Shown: positions 25,684-34,165 of the stretch, piece after piece
Numbering within the stretch: position 1 is the stretch's first letter
Layout of the letters: the number at the start of each line of letters is the position of its first letter
Origin: QZKY01 sp942492925
GTDB lineage: Bacteria > Pseudomonadota > Gammaproteobacteria > Burkholderiales > Burkholderiaceae_D
Assembly: GCA_942492925.1 (NCBI GenBank)
Contig: OW818641.1
Span: 1,240,001-1,304,000 of the forward strand
DNA: 64,000 nt
Reading direction: 5' to 3'
The notes under the pieces: generated by a model
Told to the model about the DNA's origin: nothing
The model's input: only the letters and a program-made list of their open reading frames with translations
The model's database searches: none
Made by a program: the position numbers and the translations under genes

Positions 25684-26274
25684 ATGACCTTTTTTACGAC
25701 CTATGCAAAAGAAATTTTTTCATTGCTTGTTCCGCTGCTTACATGGGTATTGAATACACGCTTGAAAGCTAAAGCAAAATTGGCATGGTGGACTCGACAT
25801 TCTTTTACTTTTCTCATTCAAGAACCTCGTCTTGACGCTGCAGGAAACCAAATAAGTCCATCGCAGCTAGTCAGAACAGCATCTGTGATAGTAAGCAACA
25901 AAGGCAAGGAAACGTCCAAAAATGTCGAAATAGTTTTTAACTGGAAACCACAATATTTGAACATATGGCCAGTTAGGGATTACGTTGAAAAGAATGCGCC
26001 TGGCGATCGTTATGTCATGATTTTTGATAGTTTGTCACCGAATGAAGACGTGGCGATAGAACTTCTGTCTGTAAACTTAGAGTTGCCGGACTTACTTACT
26101 GTGCGATGTGATCAGTGTGTTGGCGACAGGATAGAGACGATTTCATATCCAGTGGTTGCGAAATGGAAGATAAATGTTATCCGTTCTTTAGCTTTGGTCG
26201 GCTTTGCTGGAGTCATTTATATTGTGATTCTTGGGTTGCAGTTTCTTCTACTTAAAACGCCCCTCGCCTTTTAA
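25684..26274 (+). CDS. Hypothetical membrane protein with N- and C-terminal TM segments
   Basis: The 196-residue protein has an excellent AGGAGGAG site 7 bases before the ATG. A hydrophobic N-terminal segment (FSLLVPLLTWVLN), a soluble domain of about 120 residues (contains SQLVRTASVIVSNKGKETSK and CDQCVGDR) and a C-terminal membrane segment (SLALVGFAGVIYIVILGLQF) are visible. I do not recognise the family. The middle domain resembles an immunoglobulin-like beta region by alternation, which is only an impression. It is clearly more AT-rich than its neighbours and lies just past tRNA-Ser, so it may be an acquired gene. Confidence 0.75.
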   Translation: MTFFTTYAKEIFSLLVPLLTWVLNTRLKAKAKLAWWTRHSFTFLIQEPRLDAAGNQISPSQLVRTASVIVSNKGKETSKNVEIVFNWKPQYLNIWPVRDYVEKNAPGDRYVMIFDSLSPNEDVAIELLSVNLELPDLLTVRCDQCVGDRIETISYPVVAKWKINVIRSLALVGFAGVIYIVILGLQFLLLKTPLAF

Positions 26275-26321
26275 TACAGCGACAGGGAGGACGCTTATTT
26301 TTGCTACCTAAAGGACCAGTA

Positions 26322-26339
26322 CCAATTCCAATTCCAATT
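26322..26339. repeat. Short tandem repeat CCAATT x3
   Basis: Three exact copies of the 6-base unit CCAATT stand in tandem just before the HD-GYP gene remnant. Confidence 0.7.
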
Positions 26340-26345
26340 ACGTTC

Positions 26346-26532
26346 CCCTCACACCCCTGCAAAATCCAAAAACACCGCCGGTTCCACGCCCCACTTCTCC
26401 GCTGACGCATGACCCACAATGCAGTCACCACCACCAGCTCCAAGCGGCGCACCCAGATCTACCGGTTGAACGGGCAGGGGGCGGACTTTTGTGCGTCGTA
26501 AAAGACCTTGACCTTCGGCGTCATTAACGAAA
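26346..26532 (-). pseudogene. Remnant of the 3' end of an HD-GYP gene
   Basis: On the minus strand this segment encodes LMTPKVKVFYDAQKS in one frame and then, after a one-base deletion, PVQPVDLGAPLGAGGGD to the end FLDFAGV in another. The intact HD-GYP protein at 27.1-28.3 kb ends LMTPKVKVFYDTRKS, LPVQLVDLGAPLGDGGGD, FLSFAGRV. Only about the last 60 codons are left, with no start and a frameshift. Nucleotide similarity is clear but far from identical, so the copy is old. Confidence 0.8.
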
Positions 26533-26700
26533 AGGGGCGGGCCCACTTTGTTTCCTGAGCGAGGCGAGTGCATGTTATGCAAACGAGGAGTAAAGTATCA
26601 CCCAGCAGCCTGCTATGCGGAACCTCGCAAAAGTACTGCTGCATTGACAAGGGTCTCCTGCGTTAATGGCGTTTTAGAACTAACCGTAGGTGAACAAGCT

Positions 26701-26904
26701 ATGACACTTTTAATCACAATTTTTCTTGTGGCGATTCCTGTATTGGCATTGATTGGTATGGTGGCCTTCGATTTTTATTGCATGTTTACGGACAAGCAGC
26801 ACCGGGAGAAATATGGAAGAAATCATGACCATCCCGACCGGGATATGCCGCTCCACAATGTCGGACACTGCGATGATTATTCAGCCGGGATTTTTACCTG
26901 GTGA
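26701..26904 (+). CDS. Possible small membrane protein
   Basis: The 67-residue frame starts MTLLITIFLVAIPVLALIGMVAFDFYCMF, one strong membrane segment, followed by a polar His/Asp-rich tail (REKYGRNHDHPDRDMPLHNV). The ribosome site (TAGGTG) is weak. The frame continues upstream to a TTG at 26548 across the HD-GYP remnant region, but that extension looks non-coding. A terminator follows directly. It could be a real small gene or chance; I do not recognise it. Confidence 0.4.
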   Translation: MTLLITIFLVAIPVLALIGMVAFDFYCMFTDKQHREKYGRNHDHPDRDMPLHNVGHCDDYSAGIFTW

Positions 26905-26930
26905 TAAGCATTTGTTGCCCGTGTTGCGCA

Positions 26931-26957
26931 AAACGCCCCTTCGTGGGGCGTTCGTTT
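26931..26957 (+). terminator. Rho-independent terminator
   Basis: Stem AACGCCCC / GGGGCGTT with loop TTCGT, followed by CGTTTTTT. It is similar in sequence to the terminators after tRNA-Ser and at 29.28 kb. Confidence 0.75.
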
Positions 26958-26987
26958 TTTGAAGTCGGTGTCTGGCAGTGGTTCGCT

Positions 26988-27063
26988 ATCAAAACAGTTC
27001 GATTTCGCCAGAATCTTCCTTCTGTTCGATTAGCTCGCCCTTGGCGATCAGTTTTCGTAACTG
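26988..27063 (-). pseudogene. Remnant of the 3' end of the GGDEF gene
   Basis: These 76 bases match 29403-29478, the last 25 codons and stop of the intact GGDEF gene, with two or three substitutions and one indel. The copy has the same orientation and is not joined to any GGDEF domain. The match starts and stops abruptly, so this is a duplicated gene tail. It is much better conserved than the HD-GYP remnant. Confidence 0.85.
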
Positions 27064-27099
27064 AATAGCCGGGGTCAGCATCGCCTTTGTTTCAGAAAC

Positions 27100-28329
27100 T
27101 CACACCCTCCCCGCAAAACTCAAAAACACCCCCGGCTCCACCTTCCACCGCTCCGCCGACTCGTGACTCACAATCCGATCCCCACCCCCATCCCCCAGCG
27201 GCGCACCCAAGTCCACCAGTTGAACCGGCAGGGGAGTGGATTTGCGCGTGTCGTAAAAAACCTTGACCTTGGGTGTCATGAGATTGCTCTCGTGCTGCTC
27301 GACGACGGCGCCCAGTCTGCCTGACTCCAGCAAGACGAGTGTGCCATTCGGATAAAAACCGACGCAGCGCATGAAGTCTTGAACGAGCTTGGGATTGAAG
27401 TGCGACTTGCCCCATTCCAGCAACATGCGCAGCGCGGCGGCCGGGCTCATGCCGGGGTGGTAGGCTCGTGATGAGGTGACAGAGTCGTACACGTCAATGA
27501 TGGCGGCCATCTGCGTCAAGGTGTCGATCTTGTCGCCAGCGATTCTGTCCGGGTAACCATCGCCATTGAAACGTTCGTGGTGATGGCGCGCGATGTCGAG
27601 CGGAATCGGGCCGATGCCCGGAATGGCGGAAAGCAGTTCGAACCCAAGGGCTGGATGATTCTGCATGACGATGAACTCTTCTTTCGTCAGCTTTCCCGGT
27701 TTGTTCAGCACTTCATCCGGCACGCAGGCTTTGCCCGCGTCGTGCAGCAGGCCGCCCAGGCCCGCTTGTTTGATTGTCTCTTGATCCATCCCGGCAGAAA
27801 CGCAAAAGGAAACCAGCAGCGCGCCAACAGAGACGGAATGCAGAAAAGTGTAGTCGTCCTTGTTTCGGATTTGCGAGAGTGCGGTCAAGGCACCCGGGTT
27901 GCGCAGGATGGAATCGGTAATGCCTTCGACTTCGGCTTCGATGTCGTCCAGCCGGATCATGTTTCCCAGGCGCGCATCGTGCATCATGTCGCTAACTTTT
28001 CGTTGCGCCTGTTCCTTGATGGCTTTGGCGCGTTGCATCTCTTCGGCGAACGTTGCTCGAGCCGGCAACATGCATTGACCGGCGGCCAGCATGTTCAGCT
28101 CATCTTCCAGGGCGGCCATGGCTTCTTGCAGCGTTGGCGCATCGGTGACATCGAGTCCCTTTCCGGTATCGATATAAACGGGGCTCAGGCAGGAAGAGCG
28201 GATCTGCTCCACCTGATCGTCAGACGTCAGCTTGAAGCGGGGGGTAAACGGGTGATGCTGGGACTGGCAATTCAGTTCGTGAATGAACATGCCAACGGCG
28301 AGTTGGGATGCGTGAATTTGTTTAATCAT
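27100..28329 (-). CDS. HD-GYP domain c-di-GMP phosphodiesterase (DUF3391 type)
   Basis: The protein has 409 residues from MIKQIHASQLAVGMF; a further in-frame start lies 39 bases upstream. It has an N-terminal DUF3391 domain (about 1-100) and a central HD-GYP domain. HD motif LLHDAGK, HHHERFNGDGYPD (GYP) and IIDVYDSVTS are intact, so c-di-GMP hydrolysis is expected. A C-terminal tail of about 70 residues ends FLSFAGRV. A remnant of this tail lies 0.6 kb downstream, and a paralog with the same design is at 41.3 kb. The neighbour at 29.4 kb makes c-di-GMP, so the two have opposed activities. Confidence 0.93.
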   Translation of the reverse strand: MIKQIHASQLAVGMFIHELNCQSQHHPFTPRFKLTSDDQVEQIRSSCLSPVYIDTGKGLDVTDAPTLQEAMAALEDELNMLAAGQCMLPARATFAEEMQRAKAIKEQAQRKVSDMMHDARLGNMIRLDDIEAEVEGITDSILRNPGALTALSQIRNKDDYTFLHSVSVGALLVSFCVSAGMDQETIKQAGLGGLLHDAGKACVPDEVLNKPGKLTKEEFIVMQNHPALGFELLSAIPGIGPIPLDIARHHHERFNGDGYPDRIAGDKIDTLTQMAAIIDVYDSVTSSRAYHPGMSPAAALRMLLEWGKSHFNPKLVQDFMRCVGFYPNGTLVLLESGRLGAVVEQHESNLMTPKVKVFYDTRKSTPLPVQLVDLGAPLGDGGGDRIVSHESAERWKVEPGVFLSFAGRV

Positions 28330-28708
28330 GGAATTTCGTCGATTCAGTATGCGCGGCCGGGCTGTCAACTCAGTTCAACATCAAGCAAGCTTAAATAAGC
28401 AATGCTAAGCCATTTAAGGCTTCTTCCAATGCTTTTTCTGTTTTCCTCTCTAGTTTTTTCTTTCGGCAGGGAAAGTTGGCTGTGAAAAATAAGACAAGCG
28501 CCTGCACGACACAACGTAATGTTTACTATAAAAAACATCGCTCAAAAGCAAGATTCCTGCAGGTAATCTTGATCGTGTCACCTTTATCAAATCACAAAAC
28601 ATCCACGCAAAATCAAATGTATCTTCTGAAGGCTTTACGGTTGGGCTTACACCGAAATCGGTCAGCCTTTATGCTTTTTTGTGAGACATTTTAAGGAGTA
28701 ATGTGGTC
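28330..28708. other. Intergenic region, no gene seen
   Basis: This 379-base stretch between the divergent HD-GYP gene and the small secreted protein is AT-rich. It should contain both promoters. I see no clear -35/-10 pair, tRNA or terminator. The only frame of note (28476-28694, plus strand) lacks a ribosome site and protein-like composition. Confidence 0.5.
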
Positions 28709-29206
28709 ATGAATATGAGAATGCCATTGAAAATCAAACGTGGAATAAAGACAGCAATTATCTGTGCAACCTTGTTTGGTACAACTGCCGCCTATGCTCA
28801 GCAAACGGCTTGCGTGCATCTTTTGGTTGGCGCCGGCTACGCTGCTTGGATGCGAGTCGTATCGGGCGATTATGCATCTGAGTGGTCCGATAGTTTTCCG
28901 ATTGGGCAAACCCGTTGCCAGTCCTTGGAGGCGATTGGAGATGGCCAGCCGTTCACTGTTCAAATCAGTGCAGTCTTGGGTAGCAGCAAGGTGCCATGCC
29001 AGCCAGACAATATTAAACGCGTCGCTGCCGCACCGGGATCGACCACCTTTTTGGCGTGGGGAACGACGCTTAATGTGAAGTGCGAAATGCCGAGTGCAGA
29101 AAATGCGAAAGCACTGACATCTGCCACCACGGCATCAAAAGAAGGCTTGAAGGCAGCGAAGAAAGTGAAAATGGAGGGGATGAGGCTGCAAGCGCCGCCG
29201 AAATAA
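28709..29206 (+). CDS. Small exported protein of unknown function
   Basis: The protein has 165 residues with an AAGGAG site 10 bases before this ATG; a GTG two codons upstream is also possible. A basic N-terminus and signal peptide (GIKTAIICATLFGTTAAYAQ) precede a mature domain of about 100 residues with four cysteines (TACVHLL, TRCQSLE, VPCQPDN, VKCEMP) that could form two disulfides. A Lys/Ala-rich tail follows (SKEGLKAAKKVKMEG). I do not recognise it. It is flanked by an HD-GYP and a GGDEF gene and followed by a terminator. Confidence 0.75.
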   Translation: MNMRMPLKIKRGIKTAIICATLFGTTAAYAQQTACVHLLVGAGYAAWMRVVSGDYASEWSDSFPIGQTRCQSLEAIGDGQPFTVQISAVLGSSKVPCQPDNIKRVAAAPGSTTFLAWGTTLNVKCEMPSAENAKALTSATTASKEGLKAAKKVKMEGMRLQAPPK

Positions 29207-29282
29207 GTCCTGCAAGCTTTTTTACGCCAGCATTTATGTGAGTTTTAAGGTGTGATCAGGCTTCCACTATTCACAAAAAACA

Positions 29283-29311
29283 GCGCCCCTTTTGAGGGGC
29301 GTTTTATTTTG
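29283..29311 (+). terminator. Rho-independent terminator
   Basis: Stem CGCCCCT / AGGGGCG with loop TTTG, followed by TTTTATTTT. It ends the small exported protein gene and faces the convergent GGDEF gene. Confidence 0.8.
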
Positions 29312-29403
29312 TGGGACGTTAAAAATGGGGGGCGGCAGAATGCTGGATCGTCACAAATTGGCGGTAGGGCGATACAAACCCCATCCCGCCATCTCATCTT
29401 TCA

Positions 29404-30486
29404 TCAAAACAATTCGATCTCGCCAGAATCTTCCTTCTGTTCGATTAGCTCGCCCTTGGCGATCAGTTGTTCGTAACTACACACCCTGTTTCGTCCATTT
29501 TCTTTTGCGTAGTACAAAGCCTGATCGGCCTTGGCTAAAAGCACGGATGGAACCTGATCGTTCAGTATGCGCGCAAAGCCAATGCTGATCGTGACACGTC
29601 CGATTCGCGGAAAATCATAAGACGCCACCGCGTTTCGGAAACGGTTCAGCGCAACGAGGGCTTCGTCTTTTCCGGGTGCTCTGAGCAGCACCACGAACTC
29701 TTCGCCGCCATACCGAAACAGAAGATCATCCGTGCGGAAGTTTGATTTGAGCAGGCGTGAGAGCAGGATGAGTATCTCATCCCCGAAAACGTGGCCGTAG
29801 GTATCGTTAATGCGTTTAAAGTAGTCGATATCGAGGATGGCCAGCCAATAGGAAAAGCTTTCATCCGGCACACGTCGCTTGGTGCCGTTATAGAGTTGAA
29901 TGTTGACTGATTTGGCAATCGGCGTGGTAATGACGTTGACGATCTGGTTGTCAAAGGTGTGCCGGTTCAGAAGCCCTGTCAGCTTGTCCGATTGTCCTTC
30001 CTCCAGGAGCGAGAGGTGGTTTTCGTAAATCCGCATCAGTCCCATGACAAGATACTTCTGTTCGTTCGTCATCCCGGCATGCCAGACAATCAGACATCCT
30101 ATTGGCGCATGATTGCGCCCCATAACGGGGTAAATAGTCTGAAAGTTGGATGGTTGTTCGGAGCATGTGATATCGACAGCGTTGCGTTCACGCAGGCACG
30201 TGAGGATGGCAGCCGATGTGTCTGCTGGCAAAATTTCCTCAACATCAGCAGGATGAGCAGTATTTCCGTTGGCTTTGCGTTGCGTCACCAATGAAAGCTC
30301 GATGGGTTCTTCGTTTTTAACGAAATGGTAAAGTGCAACCCCATCGCTTCGAATCAGCTCGATCAAGGTCTTGACCAGGCTCTCCGCAATGATTTCGCGC
30401 TCGCGATACTTCGTGAGTTCAACGACGCTATTGACAAGGTGGATGGCAGGGTTGTTCACGTTCAATTTCAAATTCTGACGCATCAA
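29404..30486 (-). CDS. Diguanylate cyclase with N-terminal GAF-like domain
   Basis: The 360-residue soluble protein has an N-terminal sensor of about 165 residues with GAF-like character (IAESLVKTLIELIRSDGVALYHF, IYPVMGRNHAPIGCLIVW). The C-terminal GGDEF domain has active site GGEEF and an intact I-site RTDD five residues before it. It is expected to make c-di-GMP under feedback control. The sensor has one Cys in DITCSEQ but no obvious ligand motif. The last 25 codons are duplicated at 26.99 kb. It lies 0.2 kb from the small exported protein gene and convergent to it. Confidence 0.92.
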   Translation of the reverse strand: MMRQNLKLNVNNPAIHLVNSVVELTKYREREIIAESLVKTLIELIRSDGVALYHFVKNEEPIELSLVTQRKANGNTAHPADVEEILPADTSAAILTCLRERNAVDITCSEQPSNFQTIYPVMGRNHAPIGCLIVWHAGMTNEQKYLVMGLMRIYENHLSLLEEGQSDKLTGLLNRHTFDNQIVNVITTPIAKSVNIQLYNGTKRRVPDESFSYWLAILDIDYFKRINDTYGHVFGDEILILLSRLLKSNFRTDDLLFRYGGEEFVVLLRAPGKDEALVALNRFRNAVASYDFPRIGRVTISIGFARILNDQVPSVLLAKADQALYYAKENGRNRVCSYEQLIAKGELIEQKEDSGEIELF

Positions 30487-30918
30487 TAAGGGCGTGTTGA
30501 TTGGAACGCGTCTCTGCTATGGAAATAATCTCCAACAGGATTCCAATGACGACGCAGGATGTGATCCTATTGATGAAGCGACTGACTGTTCCTTGAGCTG
30601 TTCAAACCTTAGCATAAATTGCAAGCCATATGTCGGGCAGAACCAAATTCTCTTAAATTTGTTGGGTACATCTGACCGTCTGGCTGCGATTGACGCGACG
30701 CTGCCTGACCGTGGTCCTGGTTTATGGCGTGGCAGGATCGCGGCTAGGTGAGGCGGGTGCCTTCCCGGCACCTCTTTTGCTTTAAAAATTAATGGATGTC
30801 AACTTGTTGGTTTCGTCGTATTTTTTTAAGTGAAAGGTAAGTTAAACTACCTGGTGTATATCCCGCATCAACATCTGACCGAAAGGAGAAAGAAGCCGCA
30901 GCGTGCGCCTTCGACCTT
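30487..30918. other. Intergenic region with a weak terminator
   Basis: This 432-base stretch has no credible gene. A stem GGTGCC/GGCACC with loop TTCCC (30756-30772) followed by TCTTTTGCTTT may be a weak terminator. The 85-codon plus-strand frame at 30494 starts without a ribosome site and has random composition. Confidence 0.5.
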
Positions 30919-31716
30919 ATGTTCAAAAAGCTCCCCATCGTCGCACTATTTTTCGTCAGTGGCATCGTCGCCGCCAACTCCACCATCGAAGCCGTCAATA
31001 ACCAATGGTCTGTCAGCATTGGTCGACAGCGTATGGACTACCACGAGTACGATAATTACAACGAGGTGCCGACGCGTTATCTGGATTCGGAAACTGGTTC
31101 GCAATTCTGGGTGGGCGCTTCTTATGTGAGACAGCTTAATACGAATTGGACAGACAATCTTTATCTCAAGGGTTCTGCGGCGTTGGCGCATGGCCAAACG
31201 CGTTATAACGGATACTACTTGAACACGACTACGCCGCTTCGCTCCACCACTGACACGACCACTTTCGATCTGGAGGGCAAAATCGGGAAGGGGTACGCCG
31301 TCGGATCGCGCGCGCAATTGACGCCGTATCTCAATCTGGCATTTCACGAATGGCTACGCGACTTGAGTGAAGATCAAAAGGAATATTATTGGCACTTCAC
31401 TTATGGTGTTGGTGTACTGGGGCAATATGCATTGTCTCCCCATTGGGTGATGCATGCCGATGCCGGTATCGGCCGAACCGCGCTCGGGAGAATGTACGCC
31501 AACGACACGGACGATACGTATCACTTGGGGGCGCGGACAATCTACACGCTGGACGTGGGGCTGACCTATTTGGCGGATAGAAAATGGAGTGTTCACGGCG
31601 GTTATCGTTTGAGTAAATTCAAATATGGGGAATCGCCGGTGATAAATGGTTACTACGAACCAGAATCGACCACCAAACTCCAGACAATTTATGTTGGCGT
31701 TGGCCGCCATTTCTAG
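30919..31716 (+). CDS. Outer membrane beta-barrel protein
   Basis: The 265-residue protein has a signal peptide (MFKKLPIVALFFVSGIVAA) and then alternating strands of aromatic and polar residues typical of an 8-10 strand barrel, such as WSVSIGRQRMDYHEY and LDVGLTYLADRKWSVHGGYRLSKF. It ends in Phe (YVGVGRHF), the recognition signal for the BAM complex. It resembles OmpW/OmpX-like small barrels in size but I cannot name the family. It stands alone with its own promoter region. Confidence 0.85.
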   Translation: MFKKLPIVALFFVSGIVAANSTIEAVNNQWSVSIGRQRMDYHEYDNYNEVPTRYLDSETGSQFWVGASYVRQLNTNWTDNLYLKGSAALAHGQTRYNGYYLNTTTPLRSTTDTTTFDLEGKIGKGYAVGSRAQLTPYLNLAFHEWLRDLSEDQKEYYWHFTYGVGVLGQYALSPHWVMHADAGIGRTALGRMYANDTDDTYHLGARTIYTLDVGLTYLADRKWSVHGGYRLSKFKYGESPVINGYYEPESTTKLQTIYVGVGRHF

Positions 31717-31883
31717 TTCGAGGACTGCTTGAAGCGGCAGACTCGCGCGCAACAGGGTGCGACATCACCCATGAGTTGGGACAGGGTGCGGCGGTTGGAT
31801 TCCCCGTGTTTTGCCAGCCAAAGGTAAAATGGCGGGTAATTTTATTTTCGAATTTTCATTTTTCTAACCGTTTTGATCAATCC

Positions 31884-33563
31884 GTGAAGACTGCAGTCCA
31901 ATCGCCCAAGCCAGCGCCACAAGTGCAAGCCAAACCTTCGATGTGGCAGCCATTGCATCACCGGATCTTCAGGAAGATCTGGATTGCCTCGGTGTTTTCC
32001 AATGTCGGTACGTGGATGCACGAGGTGGGGGCGGGTTGGTTGATGACATCGCTGGCACCGGATCCACTGATGGTGGCGCTGGTGCAGGCCGCGACAACCT
32101 TTCCGGTGTTTTTGCTGGCCTTGCCGGCAGGGGCACTGGCCGATATTCTCGACAGACGTCGTTATCTGATCGCCACCCAAATCTGGATGGCGATCGCGGC
32201 GGGTTTGTTGGGTGTGTTCACGCTGACCGGTGCAACCAATCCTGCCTTATTGCTGGCGTTGACGTTTGCCTTGGGCATTGGCTCGGGGATGATGATGCCG
32301 GCGTGGGGCGCGATTATTCCGGAATTGGTGCCTCGCGAAGATTTGCATGAAGCGGTCAGTCTGAATTCTGTTGCCGTGAACGCGTCGCGTGCGATCGGTC
32401 CGGCCTTGGCTGGCTTGATTATCGCTGCAACGGGGCCGGGCGTGGTGTTCGTGCTGAATGCCATTTCGTTTGTGGCCGTGATTCTGGCGTTGCATAGCTG
32501 GCGCAGAAAATCGACGGATGGTGAGTTGCCTGCAGAACGTCTGGTGGGTGCTTTGCGCGCGGGGGCGCGTTATGCACGACATGCGCCGGAGTTGCGTGCG
32601 GTACTCATTCGTCTCGGTTCGTTCGTGATTTTTGCCAGTGCAACCTGGGCGCTGCTGCCGCTGTTTGTCCGCCAAGAACTGCAGGGCGGTCCGGGGACGT
32701 TTGGTTTGTTTGTCGGGGCATTGGGCAGCGGTGCCATTGCCGGGGCGTTTGCGTTGACCTATCTGCGTGTGCGCATGTCGCGCGACTGGATCGTTAAAGT
32801 GGCGGTCGCGCTTTTTGCTGCTGGGATGATCGTTCTGGCCAATAGCCGGAGCATTGCCATCGGATTGATCGCCATGTTTTTTTCTGGCATGGCGTGGATC
32901 AGTGTGGTTTCTTCCTTGATGTCCGTGGCGCAATCGACGTTGCCATCGTGGGTGCGTGCACGAGGATTAGCCTTCTTCTGGGTCATGTACATGGGGGGCA
33001 TGGCGATCGGCAGCTCAATTTGGGGGCAGGTCGCTTCCTGGATTGGGATTCCCATGGTGCTGACCTTTGCTGCTTTTGGTGCATTGGCAGGGGTTGTGGC
33101 AACGTGGCCTTTTCGCATCCGTTCGCATGAGGTGCTGGACCTGACGCCTTCGGTGCATTGGCCCACTCCGCATATTCGCGAGGAAAAGGAAATGGATCGG
33201 GGGCCAGTGATGGTCGTAGTCGAATACCAGATCGATCCGGCTAAGCTGGAAGAATTTTCACGCGCGCTGCATCATGTGCGTCTTTTACGTCGACGTGACG
33301 GCGCATTCATGTGGGAGATGTTTCTCAACCATGAGCGAGAAGGGTATGTCATAGAGTGTTTTATGTTCGAGTCTTGGCTCGAACATTTGCGGCAACACGA
33401 GCGGGAAACGGCGGCGGACAAGCACATCTACAGAAAAGTGCGCGCGTTTCATATTGGCGACCGTCCGCCGCGCGTGACACATTACATCGGCGGCCACATG
33501 CATGAGCCGCAGTATTCATGGATGGATAACGCCGACATGAGTGCGCACACGGAGCCATCGTAA
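31884..33563 (+). CDS. MFS transporter with C-terminal ABM-like domain
   Basis: The protein has about 559 residues from this GTG; other in-frame starts are a TTG at 31776 and an ATG at 31941. Twelve hydrophobic segments form an MFS_3/EntS-type exporter (SNVGTWMHEVGAGWLM; ADILDRRRYLIATQIW). After about residue 430 comes a soluble domain of about 110 residues (VMVVVEYQIDPAKLEEF, RDGAFMWEMFLN, ESWLEHLRQHER). It looks like a dimeric alpha-beta barrel of the antibiotic-monooxygenase type. Relatives with this tail are known; the transported compound is not. Confidence 0.88.
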   Translation: MKTAVQSPKPAPQVQAKPSMWQPLHHRIFRKIWIASVFSNVGTWMHEVGAGWLMTSLAPDPLMVALVQAATTFPVFLLALPAGALADILDRRRYLIATQIWMAIAAGLLGVFTLTGATNPALLLALTFALGIGSGMMMPAWGAIIPELVPREDLHEAVSLNSVAVNASRAIGPALAGLIIAATGPGVVFVLNAISFVAVILALHSWRRKSTDGELPAERLVGALRAGARYARHAPELRAVLIRLGSFVIFASATWALLPLFVRQELQGGPGTFGLFVGALGSGAIAGAFALTYLRVRMSRDWIVKVAVALFAAGMIVLANSRSIAIGLIAMFFSGMAWISVVSSLMSVAQSTLPSWVRARGLAFFWVMYMGGMAIGSSIWGQVASWIGIPMVLTFAAFGALAGVVATWPFRIRSHEVLDLTPSVHWPTPHIREEKEMDRGPVMVVVEYQIDPAKLEEFSRALHHVRLLRRRDGAFMWEMFLNHEREGYVIECFMFESWLEHLRQHERETAADKHIYRKVRAFHIGDRPPRVTHYIGGHMHEPQYSWMDNADMSAHTEPS

Positions 33564-33720
33564 ATTGCGTTTGCGGCGTGATGGCGACCTTGAGCACTGA
33601 ACTGCATCACTGTCGAGCGTCTTTTGTCTGAAGGAAGGCGTGAATGCAATGGGGATAATACGTGATCATTTGAATCTGCATGATGGCAGAAATACCGGAT
33701 GCGCCCTACAAGCATGATCG

Positions 33721-33870
33721 TTATTGTTGCTGTTCGGACGCGCTGCAGCGGTGCCCGTGATCATTCCTAGCGTAGAACTGTATTGCTTCCAGAACGATCT
33801 CTCGTTGCTCGTTCGTGAGCATCGCGAACGCGGCGAGGAGCTGTTCTTCGTCTTTCGAGAGGTTCGTCAT
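33721..33870 (-). CDS. 49-residue small protein of unknown function
   Basis: A perfect AGGAGGT site stands 5 bases before the ATG. The peptide begins MTNLSKDEEQLLAAFAML and continues TNEQREIVLEAIQFYARNDHGH, which looks like two amphipathic helices, then a short tail with one Cys and QQQ. The helices and charge resemble the tail of small helix-turn-helix proteins, but no DNA-binding motif is complete. It lies between the MFS gene and tRNA-Pro on the minus strand. The strong ribosome site is the main reason to accept it. Confidence 0.65.
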   Translation of the reverse strand: MTNLSKDEEQLLAAFAMLTNEQREIVLEAIQFYARNDHGHRCSASEQQQ

Positions 33871-33974
33871 TTCTTACCTCCTGTGGTCAGCAGATCTCCG
33901 ACAGACCTTGTCTGCCGTAAACAGCCACAACTGTTGCTGGATATCCAGTCGTTCGCGTAAGTTGTTGATTCTAC

Positions 33975-34052
<78 letters not shown>

Positions 34053-34165
34053 CAAGAACCGTGGAGTATAGCAGAGCCGTTTCGTTTTCTACGAGTTTTG
34101 GCGGAAATTTTGCTCGCACTCAGATTAAAATTTCCGTATCGATACTTTTTGAGGAATTTTTCAGC

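Noticed and set aside
26548..26700. Upstream extension of the small membrane protein from a TTG
   Set aside because: It crosses gene debris and junk-like sequence and lacks a ribosome site.
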